A stretch of DNA of 64,000 nt, taken from the NCBI RefSeq assembly GCF_000219625.1, contig NC_018207.1, positions 1,302,001 through 1,366,000 on the forward strand, written 5' to 3'. Position 1 is the first letter of the stretch. Each line of letters opens with the position of its first letter. The notes under the pieces were generated by a model. That model did no database searches. It was not told where the DNA came from and worked only from the letters and a program-made list of their open reading frames with translations. The stretch is from Zymoseptoria tritici IPO323. Its lineage: Eukaryota; Ascomycota; Dothideomycetes; Mycosphaerellales; Mycosphaerellaceae. Of this stretch, positions 57,001-64,000 are shown in pieces. A program made the position numbers and the translations under genes.

Positions 57001-57309
57001 GCCGCAGAAGCCAAAGCGATGGACGACCAGGAGGAAGAAGATCTCGGCGACATTCCAGATGACTTCCTCGATCCGCTCTTGGCGACGCTGATGACGGATC
57101 CTGTTATCTTGCCTGTGAGCAAGGAGACTATTGACCGTGCGACGATTCGCAGTCATTTGCTGAGCGATCCGACCGATCCGTTCAATCGTGCGCCGTTGAA
57201 GATTGAGGAGGTGGTGGATAATATCGAATTGAGGGAGAAGATTGAGGCGTGGAAGAGGGACCAGAAGGCGGCGAGGGCAGCGGAGAGGATGGACACTTCT
57301 GACGGTTGA
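54035..57309 (+). CDS. UFD2: Ubiquitin conjugation factor E4, UFD2 (U-box ligase)
   Basis: UFD2 extends short ubiquitin chains on substrates handed over by Cdc48 and passes them towards the proteasome. Three exons: 54035-54064 (MDSTQSDADK), 54117-55690 and 55746-57309; the sum is 1056 codons, 1055 residues. The first join gives DKIRAKRLAKLGG, the expected family start; the second (GTACAT..TGATAG with TTACTAAT branch) gives ERHKWPQDPRYLARYEEQLK. The UFD2 core contains GNIFEYLLTCFKR, LGPFFRLSPMQQNVANSYF and LLRLASRQNLPKEKL. The C-terminal U-box is at about residues 975-1045: DIPDDFLDPLLATLMTDPVI, LPVSKETIDRATIRSHLLSD and PFNRAPLK. Normal size. Confidence 0.96.
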
Positions 57310-57957
57310 GACGATAGGGCGGTATCATGAAGTTACGGCAGGATAGAAGTGTGGGACGGTAGAAGTAATCCGTGGAACTGTTCACGAATCAGAGCTGTAT
57401 GAGAGCAATGTCTCCAACGGCGAGACGTAGATATTCGGAGGCGGATACAGTAGCATGGACAACGTAGAGCTGAGCAAAAGCATGCTGCCACGTTTGCTCA
57501 ACAGCCTTTCTTGGTTAAGTTTCGTCTCCGGCCACGACATGGTAATTGTTATCCTTCGCCCTGGCTGTCCCAAACAGCTAAACTATTCTGGGCGCCGCAG
57601 GCTCCAATGCAAAGCGATTAGTTGTCGTTACTGCGAAGTTCAAACTGTCAAGTTTTGGTGGTATTACGTAAGTGTTTGGCTGGCTGTCGCCGTTCTGTCC
57701 TCTGTCGCTGTTGCAAGCAGACTCCAAAGCTCGGACCCCCGAACGCCACGTGGCATTTCACCGCCGGAAAACGCCACCAGTCGATCTCCAAAAATATCCC
57801 ACCTCACCTCCTTCTTCCTTCTGACCACATACACATCCACGACCACTTCAACTCGCGCCGACACTCCGACTGCGGCCTCCACACCACAAGAAATATTGAA
57901 ATCGCACCGTCGCGGCAACCAGTCTCCTCCGATCTCACCAAAACACCTCTCTCAAAA
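57310..57957. other. Intergenic region
   Basis: Between UFD2 and the SERF-like gene, same strand. Frames here have no domain; it should contain the small gene's promoter and leader. Confidence 0.5.
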
Positions 57958-58204
57958 ATGGCTCGCGGCAACCAGCGCGACAAGGCCCGCGAAAAGAACC
58001 TCGCCAAGCAGGCCGGCGAGAAGTCCAAGAACAGCCTGTCTGGCTCCGAGATGATGCGCAACAAGGACGATGTGGCGGCGATTATGAGGGCGAAGCAGCA
58101 GGCGGGTGAGTTCTGAGAACTTTGGAAATGTCCGCAGGCTTGGGGAATGTGCTGACTGTGGTGTAGCTGAGGCTAAGAAGGCTGCTGAGGCGGCGAAGAA
58201 GTAG
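57958..58204 (+). CDS. SERF/4F5-family small basic protein
   Basis: Two exons, 57958-58105 and 58167-58204, encode 61 residues. The beginning MARGNQRDKAREKNLAKQAG is the hallmark of the 4F5/SERF family, small disordered proteins that in animals promote amyloid aggregation and bind nucleic acids. The second exon adds only AEAKKAAEAAKK. The 61-base intron has a GCTGACT branch site and a GTGTAG end. Its role in fungi is not established. Confidence 0.88.
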
Positions 58205-58716
58205 TGGAGGGTTCCAGTGGAAGGGGATGAGGGGATTGAGAATGAAGTGAAGGAAGGTGGGGGTCCGAGCGACGAATTGAGAGTGTGAAACTTCATCGTT
58301 CCGGGTTGATGCATTTCCCTATTGCACCGTACTGCTTTGACTACTCATACCTGTGCCTCTGCGACATTCTCTTGCGTCATTTGGTGTCGCCATTCCTCTT
58401 CTTTGAATTGAACACCGCGGCCTGCATCTACCAGAAAAACGCAAGGAGTTGTACGGCTTTTTGCATCTCAAGTGGCATGGCTCCATCTCACATATACGGA
58501 AGCAACGAGCTCGCCGACGCCGGTGACTCCCAGTCCGCTTGCCTTAATAATGGCCCAAGGATGTCGCTGTCCGTGAAATTGGACGGCATTTCAAATCAGC
58601 GTGGACGCAGCTCTGTGGCCTGAAACAGAGCGCCAGCACACAGCTCCGATCACGGATCCACGGTCGCTTTTCGCAAGGTGGAAGTCTGATTGCCATGTAT
58701 CCAGGTCTTTCCCCCC

Positions 58717-59011
58717 GTTGTTATTCATAGCCTCACTCTTTTTTATTTATAGCCCCAGTTTACTACTGGGGAGCGATCCGAGGGGCCCCCCTCGCGGCCT
58801 GGAGTGGGGGTTTAGGAGCCTGCGACTATCCCCTAACAGCGGAGGGGTGTCGGTCGCGGACACCTCGTCGTTCGTCCAGTTAGGATAACTATGTTGTTGT
58901 CGTTAGCAAAGCCGTAACCCGAGGGACGAGGGGAGTAAGGCTGCGCAGTCTTGGCACGAATTTGGGTGAGTGAGGCTATAAATAAAAAAGAGCCAGGCTA
59001 TGAATAACACC
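58717..59011. mobile_element. MITE-like element with terminal inverted repeats, copy 1
   Basis: A 295-base element bounded by 38-base inverted repeats: left arm 58717-58754 (GTTGTTATTCATAGCCTC...) and right arm 58974-59011. The reverse complement of the right arm matches the left at about 35 of 38 positions. There is no coding capacity. The inside contains a perfect hairpin, CCCCAGT..ACTGGGG, at 58754-58772. A 9-base sequence, GGTCTTTCC, stands on both sides (58704-58712 and 59015-59023), which could be a target duplication, though it is not flush with the arms. Small size, inverted ends and no ORF fit a non-autonomous DNA transposon. Confidence 0.7.
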
Positions 59012-59056
59012 TCCGGTCTTTCCGACTCGAAATTGACACGAGTCTCCGAGATCCCC

Positions 59057-59351
59057 GTTGTTATTCATAGCCTTACTCTTTTTTATTCATAGCCCCAGTT
59101 TACTACTGGGGAGCGATCCGAGGGGCCCCCCTCGCGGCCTGGAGTGGGGGTTTAGGAGCCTGCGACCATCCCCTAACAGCGGAGGGGTATCGGTCGCGGA
59201 CACCTCGTCGTTCGTCTAGTTAGGATAACTATGTTGTTGTCGTTAGCAAAGCCGTGACCCGAGGGACGAGGGGAGCAAGGCTACGCAGTCTTGGCACGAA
59301 TTTGGGTGAGTGAGGCTATGAATAAAAAAGAGCCAGGCTATGAATAACACC
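59057..59351. mobile_element. MITE-like element, copy 2 in direct tandem
   Basis: The same element as at 58717-59011 with no indels. Its arms are 59057-59094 and 59314-59351. Together with 45 bases of flank it forms the second unit of a 340-base tandem repeat and ends about 290 bases before the start codon of the defensin-like gene. Confidence 0.7.
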
Positions 59352-59643
59352 TCCGGTCTTTCCGACTCGAAATTGACACGAGTCTCCGAGATCTGCTCGC
59401 GCGATCGAGCTATGCCAGTGATCCTTGCGCTCAATTTCGCGTGCATGGTTCCGCGGCCACGTGAGATGACAGTCAGCCTGTTTGAGTTTCATCTCCCTCA
59501 GCAATGGGTTAAGAACTGAACACCCCACGCTCTCGCCACTTGTCCTTTTTCCCTTCTTAATCGACGAAGATTCCAACTCCAGGACCATCTTCCTCCAACC
59601 ACGACTCAAACATCAGATCGAAGCTCAACTATCAACAAACAAC

Positions 59644-59957
59644 ATGAAGCTCACCATTCTTATCGCGGCCTTCATCGGCTTGATCGCGCCAATCTCGGTG
59701 TGTCCCACGCTCCCTCGCACCCTTTTTTGGAAGTGACTAACGATTTTCTTTCTTCCTTCAGGCGTGTATCGAAGACCATTGCAACAGCTATTGCCAGTCC
59801 AGCAAGCAAGGTGTCGGCGGCTACTGGTGAGTTAGACATCAAACTCTCGTCGAACACGAGCACGGACAGCGAAGCCATTACGCATACTAACGTGTGCTTC
59901 AGCCAGACGGATGGGCACTGCGGGTGCAGGTTCGTTGATGATGGCGACAAGGCCTAG
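59644..59957 (+). CDS. Defensin-like (CS-alpha-beta) secreted peptide
   Basis: Exons 59644-59697, 59762-59826 and 59903-59957 encode 57 residues; both introns have ACTAAC branch sites and GTG..CAG ends. Exon 1 is exactly the signal peptide (MKLTILIAAFIGLIAPIS). The mature part of about 39 residues has six cysteines in the order C-x4-C-x3-C-x10-C-x5-C-x-C, with GGYC at the fourth and CGC at the end. CxxxC, the GxC gamma-core and the final CxC are the signature of cysteine-stabilised alpha-beta defensins, known in fungi from plectasin and its relatives. The C-terminus is acidic (DDGDKA), so the peptide is not strongly cationic. An antimicrobial or effector role is inferred. Confidence 0.72.
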
Positions 59958-60908
59958 AGTCCATGGGTCGCGTGACACACCCGAAGAGCACATTCGCCGT
60001 CAAAGCACGCAAGGACGGACGACTCTACCGCTTGAGTTGGCATGCCATGGTGGCTGTGCTGCTCTCAGTGTCAACTGGATTTCTGCGTTGAGTTTCTCGC
60101 AAACGGAACACTCACTTCTGCCGACTCGTCGAAGTCGTTCCTCCTCTGTTCGATTTGCCTGGGGAGGGGTTTTTTTTTCGAGGCGAGATAGCTGTAGAGC
60201 CTCAATCCACGCTGCTCTCACCAACATCATATCCATGTCATTCAAGTCCAAAGCCTCTCCATACGACAACTATTGTTCCACAGGCATGGTCATTCCCTCG
60301 CTGTGTGTGGTTCTCCTCCCAACACCTCCAATCCACCCTTTGATTCTTCCCGACAACAACACTCGCAAAGGCAGACCCAATTCAAATGAGCAACATAGAG
60401 CTCACCATTTTTCTCGCTACCGTATTCATCGTATCTTGGTGCCAATACTCATAGTTTGACCTCTGAGATCGAAGATCGAAGCGCGATAGGGCGTGTCGAT
60501 GTGGTCGAGCTGGGTGCTGCGGCGCGTGTCAGTGTCCTGTTGAACCACAAAATCTCGACTCACTTTGTTCGACGTCAAATTGTATTTCGGCTGAAAAGAC
60601 CATGCTGAATGTCACCAAAGATCTCCAATCGTACAGGCTTTCTCATTCGGCTATTAAACGCAAGGAAACAAGATCGCTTCGACTCGTCCATGCCCACCTC
60701 TATCCCACTTCTCCTACAGTACCAACAGGAAACGCCTTGCCCATTCATCTCTTCTTCGCTCGTGGGCTTGGATTTGCCACAAGGAACGAATTCCGAAGTC
60801 CTCGAGTATGCCGACCTTGCTGTGCGGTTGCTTTGTGTTGCATTCGACATTTCCTTCGCGTTTCCTTCTTCCGGCGCTGCTTCACAAACCTCCAATAGAC
60901 GCTCTCGT
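59958..60908. other. Intergenic region with one exon relic
   Basis: About 950 bases. Apart from the relic exon at 60392-60460 and a run of nine to ten T at about 60170-60178, I see no coding or repeat signal. Confidence 0.5.
60392..60460 (+). pseudogene. Relic of a second defensin-type signal-peptide exon
   Basis: The bases AACAT..AGCTCACCATT..T.TCGC..CC..TTCATCG repeat the first exon at 59641-59697, followed by GCCAAT.CTC at the same relative place. The original ATG is now ATA; an ATG nine bases upstream opens a short frame (MSNIELTIFLATVFIVSWCQ) that stops at once. No second or third exon with the cysteine pattern follows. It looks like a decayed duplicate. Confidence 0.5.
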
Positions 60909-61937
60909 CTAGAAGAACAGGTACGCGATCAAAAAGCTCAAGAAACACAGCAGAGCCACAATCTGCACAGAGACACCGCCTGGAGGAGAGCCAGTCTGCA
61001 GACTCGCTGGAATGCCCTTAGCTGTATCCGTGCTGCCGCTGCCGCCCGTCTTTCTCTGCCGCAGACCATCCGTAGCCTGTTGCTGAAGGCGGGAGATGGT
61101 GGTCTTGGCTTCCTCCAACTGCTGCTCCAGCTCTTTCTGCGAGTATCCAGTGACGTTTGCAACGGTGTTGACGAGGGTAGATTTCGCGGTGGATGGAGCT
61201 TCGGGACTGCGAGCGGAGGAGTCGGTGGTCTGTTTTTGCGGGGTGCTGAGAGCGCCAAGTGCAGGTGGAGCTGGGGAGGAGTAGGATGGCGGGCTTTCGT
61301 CTTCGTGGTGAGATGCGGCGAGGCCGTTTGAGGCTGGATTGGAGCCATCGGCGGGGAGGAAGCTGACGCGGATCTTCTTCTCTTGGATGGAGGATTTGGC
61401 GGTTTGCTCGATGTTGGACCAGATTTGGGCTACGTTGGCAGAGCTCTCGGCCGCGGCGGCACCGATGGCGACGGATTGAACGAGGAACTTGTCGCGGCAT
61501 CGAGCGTCTGCTGGAGGATCCTCCTTCATCGCTTGGAGGAGAACTTGGACCTCGACATCGCTGTTGGGCTCGATGCGGCCGGAGTTGGGGCGCACGCAGT
61601 ATCTGGTGGTGTTGATGGTTAGTGTGTAGCCATTATCGTAGGATCATGCCGTGACATACTGCTTAGGAGCAGTGGTCTTGACCTTGAACGCGACTGGTTC
61701 CGAGTTCGGGTTGTGTAGGCGCAGAACTTGGCTGACTTCGTGCGTGAATGGGCCTACATGGTGTCCCTTGTTAGTCGTCGTCGCGAGCAGAGAGCGCGGC
61801 GCGGTTGAAACATACGTCGGAAGCCGAGCTCAGGTGGGTGGAGGTCCTGCGATAAGGAAGAGTTGTCAGTATGGTGGTCGTGTTTCTTCTCGGCAGGACG
61901 AGGCTGGTTTCGTCATCGGCGCACTTACGACAGACAT
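60909..61937 (-). CDS. SCS2: VAP-family ER membrane protein SCS2
   Basis: SCS2/VAP sits in the ER membrane and binds FFAT motifs of lipid-transfer and regulatory proteins at contact sites. Exons 61929-61937, 61816-61846, 61660-61753 and 60909-61602 sum to 276 codons (275 residues); the first exon is only nine bases (MSV). The MSP domain reads DLHPPELGFRRPFTHEVSQV, LRLHNPNSEPVAFKVKTTAP, KQYCVRPNSGRIEPNSDVEV and DKFLVQSVAI. A disordered Ser/Pro linker follows, then a coiled coil (KELEQQLEEAKTTISRLQQQ) and a C-terminal membrane anchor (VSVQIVALLCFLSFLIAYLF). This is the complete tail-anchored VAP layout. Confidence 0.94.
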
Positions 61938-62428
61938 TGCGCTGGCGGTGTGGTGGTGAAGTCGATATGTAGGTATTGGTGTGTTTCTGGCGACGACGGC
62001 GGAGCGGAGATCGAGGACGGCGGTGATGTCGACGGCGAGGTGGGAGTGGTGGGAGTGGGATGATGGATTGAAGGATGAAGTCGAAGTTGGCAGGAGATGG
62101 ACTTCGGGCACGTTGGCACGTAGCATACCTCATACCAGCGGACAGCTAAGAAACCCGGACCCCTGCAAGTTCGCTGTGGCCTGACGTCGCCTGGAAATCG
62201 GAATCGGCTTCGTCACCCCCTGCTGTTTGAAGGCCAATTCCAATTCACGAACATCAACCATCAAATTCACGTGAAGACCTCATTTCAGTCTTCTCTTGCA
62301 CTTACTCCTTCATCAAACAACCTTCCTCCTTCCTCCTCCATCACATCAACACCGCCATCCGCCACCAGCTGAACTACACCAACACTTCACCACCACCGCC
62401 ACAAACACCCCCAAACCCATCACCCAAG
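61938..62428. promoter_or_regulatory. Divergent promoter region of SCS2 and the UBX gene
   Basis: The 490 bases between the two start codons serve both genes. The right half is CA/CT-rich, as is common in fungal leaders. No specific site can be named. Confidence 0.5.
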
Positions 62429-63364
62429 ATGGCGAACGACCTCGACAACCTCGTCGACATGGGCTTCGACCGCGAAAAAGCCTCCCTCGCCCTCAAAAAA
62501 TCCGGCAACCTCCCCTCCGCCATCGACTGGCTCGACAAGAACGCCAACAAATCCCTCTCGGAAATGCAAGCCGACGACGCAGGCTACGAAGACGAAGCCG
62601 GCGCACCTGCCCTCTCCGCCGGCGAAAAAGCCGCCAGCATGCTGTGCAACGAATGCGGCAAAAAATTCCGCAGCATGGCACAAGCGCAATTCCACGCCGA
62701 GAAATCCGGGCACGTCGACTTTGCTGAATCGACTGAGGAGATTGCCCCGTTGACGGAAGAGGAGAAGAAGCAACGCTTGGAGGAGTTGAGGCAGAAGTTG
62801 GCGGAGAAGAGAGCGGGGCAGGCGAATGAGGATAAATTGGCGAATAAGCGGAACGAGGAGATTAGGAGGAAACATACGAAGGAACATGATGATGCGAAAG
62901 AGCAACTCCAGCGGAAAGAGCAGATTAAAGAAGCGAATGCGAAGAAACAGGAGAAACTCGATGATTTGGCGGCGAAGAAGAGGATCAAGGATAAAATCGA
63001 AGCGGACAAGGCGGCACGGAAAGCGAAGCAGGAGCAGGATAAGGCGATGCGTGAGAATCCAGACGCCTACAACCCTGGCGCTCCACAAGCTCCTCCTGCT
63101 GGGCTTGCTGCACCCGCTGCTGCGAAAAAGGCAGGTCACACGGAGGCGAGACTAAAGTTGATGACGGCGAACGGGCCAGTGACCAAGACATTCGGGGCGG
63201 ACACGACATTGTTTGAGGTGGCGGAGGCGGTGGGCAATGAGACGGGCCAGAAGCCGGTGGGGTTTGAGAGTACTTTCCCGAGGAAGACGTTTGGGTATGA
63301 CGACTTCAATTTGACGGTCAAGGAGGCGGGGTTGGTGCCGAGTGCGGTGTTGAACTGTAAGTGA
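62429..63364 (+). CDS. UBA-UBX domain protein, UBXN1/SAKS1-like Cdc48 adaptor
   Basis: A single exon encodes 311 residues. A UBA domain at residues 1-40 (NLVDMGFDREKASLALKKSG and SAIDWLDKN) binds ubiquitin. A C2H2-like finger lies at about 70-95 (LCNECGKKFRSMAQAQFHAE), then a long Lys/Glu coiled coil, then a C-terminal UBX domain at about 230-311 (ARLKLMTANGPVTKTFGADT and VGFESTFPRKTFGYDDF). The layout is that of SAKS1/UBXN1, an adaptor bringing ubiquitinated cargo to Cdc48/p97. The UBX loop carries TFPRKTF in place of the usual FPR-x-x. It fits functionally with UFD2 and RQC1, other Cdc48 partners encoded in this window. Confidence 0.93.
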   Translation: MANDLDNLVDMGFDREKASLALKKSGNLPSAIDWLDKNANKSLSEMQADDAGYEDEAGAPALSAGEKAASMLCNECGKKFRSMAQAQFHAEKSGHVDFAESTEEIAPLTEEEKKQRLEELRQKLAEKRAGQANEDKLANKRNEEIRRKHTKEHDDAKEQLQRKEQIKEANAKKQEKLDDLAAKKRIKDKIEADKAARKAKQEQDKAMRENPDAYNPGAPQAPPAGLAAPAAAKKAGHTEARLKLMTANGPVTKTFGADTTLFEVAEAVGNETGQKPVGFESTFPRKTFGYDDFNLTVKEAGLVPSAVLNCK

Positions 63365-63771
63365 GGGAGAGGTGGGATGGGGTGTACAAGACGAGATGCG
63401 TAGACGACAGATGAGAGGTGCCGTGGCGTGGGCGAAGACGATCATCCAGTGATGATGAAAAGCGAGGTTGCGGAGAGGAGTTGTTCTTCTGCATAGCGAA
63501 GGCGAAGGTGCATGAGATATGAGATGAGCAGACGACGAGATGAGGCCGTCAGCATGGTGATAATGGAGTCTGTGTATAGATTCAGACCATACATCACGCA
63601 CGAATGTAAACGAATAGTCGAATGAGCTTGTGAGCAACGTGAAGTCTTCAGTGTGATCTATGTGACTGAACGGTTCTGCAATCTCCAACATGTGCATTCG
63701 CTAGCAGACAGACCGTCGTGAAAACATCCTCAGCATCGACTTCCTCATGCCCGGCCGAACACAATGTACAC
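63365..63771. other. Short convergent intergenic region
   Basis: Between the UBX stop and the stop of the partial gene on the other strand. Nothing further seen. Confidence 0.5.
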
Positions 63772-64000
63772 TCACGCAGCGACCTTCGCCTTCTTCGTCT
63801 TCTTCTTCGGCGCCACCTCAGCACCATCAACAACACTCTTCGCCTTCCGCTTCTCCTTCTTTTCCTCCACTTTCTCCTCAATCTTCTTCTCCTCCACCTC
63901 ATCCACAATCACCTCCTTCGGATCCACAGCTGGCTTTCCCTCGATCGCTCCCTCAACCGCCCCCTCAACCGCCTGCTGCTGCACGGGCACACTCTCCACC
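63772..64000 (-). CDS. C-terminal end of a lysine/glutamate-rich protein (5' end outside the window)
   Basis: The minus frame is open to the window edge; only the last 75 or so residues are seen, so the start is not here. The sequence is repetitive acidic/basic (VEEKKIEEKVEEKKEKRKAK) and ends in a strongly basic stretch (APKKKTKKAKVAA) that could be a nuclear or nucleolar signal. No domain is visible and I cannot name the protein. Confidence 0.6.
   Translation of the reverse strand, partial: VESVPVQQQAVEGAVEGAIEGKPAVDPKEVIVDEVEEKKIEEKVEEKKEKRKAKSVVDGAEVAPKKKTKKAKVAA

Larger units (their letters stand above)
58713..59392. repeat. 340-base direct tandem repeat, two units
   Basis: Unit 1 is 58713-59052 and unit 2 is 59053-59392. 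They align without gaps and differ at nine positions (58734, 58748, 58827, 58849, 58877, 58916, 58936, 58943, 58980 and the matching bases +340), about 97% identity. Each unit holds one inverted-repeat element plus a downstream flank ending CTCCGAGAT. The duplication therefore copied the element together with neighbouring sequence rather than by two independent insertions. Confidence 0.95.

Noticed and set aside
60165..60180. Run of T taken at first for a poly-A retroelement end
   Set aside because: No target duplication, no reverse transcriptase remnant nearby; just a short homopolymer.

Overview
The window reads as nuclear DNA of a filamentous ascomycete, most likely a dothideomycete (Mycosphaerellales-like; class inferred from gene content and style, not proven). 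The signs are short introns (about 48-130 bases) with GT..AG ends and CTAAC/CTGAC-type branch sites, genes on both strands with no operons, fungal-only families (AHC1-like finger, DUF3176, MIC12, unspecific peroxygenase), and a tandem repeat whose copies differ only by CpA-to-TpA type changes, the mark of repeat-induced point mutation (RIP). Multi-exon models below were assembled by hand; where I give a protein length the exons sum to a whole number of codons with no internal stop.

0-9.5 kb: the 3' part of a DUF3176 membrane protein, an AHC1-like zinc-finger protein of the ADA histone acetyltransferase type, then a gene-poor stretch holding a head-to-head pair of related orphan genes (minus copy decayed, plus copy intact or with one frameshift), and a small single-pass membrane protein with a 14-base minisatellite upstream.

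9.9-20.8 kb: the exosome helicase MTR4, a large ankyrin protein that overlaps or is spliced to a C2H2 zinc-finger ORF, and CCZ1 (Rab7 exchange factor subunit).

21.8-33.2 kb: a 12-exon secreted, modular cysteine-rich protein, convergent with a 9-exon amino-acid/GABA-type permease that seems to use two GC-AG introns and a 16-base exon; then a coiled-coil protein and the N-terminal acetyltransferase NAA10.

35-42.4 kb: a secreted heme-thiolate peroxygenase, then four genes in a row with mitochondrial products: MIC12, bL17m, a PPR protein and mS23.

43.8-58.2 kb: an orphan membrane protein and a broken ORF, RQC1/TCF25, a DOT5/PrxQ peroxiredoxin, an AAAP amino-acid transporter with three 101-base repeats up to its start codon, the U-box E4 ligase UFD2, and a small SERF/4F5 protein.

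58.7-64 kb: two tandem 340-base copies of a small element with terminal inverted repeats, directly upstream of a 57-residue defensin-like (CS-alpha-beta) secreted peptide gene, a relic of a second copy of its first exon, the VAP-family ER protein SCS2, a UBA-UBX protein, and the end of a lysine-rich protein cut by the window edge.

The core genes cover RNA surveillance, ribosome and protein quality control, vacuolar traffic and mitochondrial translation. The accessory part (21.8-24.5 kb, 35-36.4 kb, 58.7-60.5 kb) is secreted proteins and repeats.
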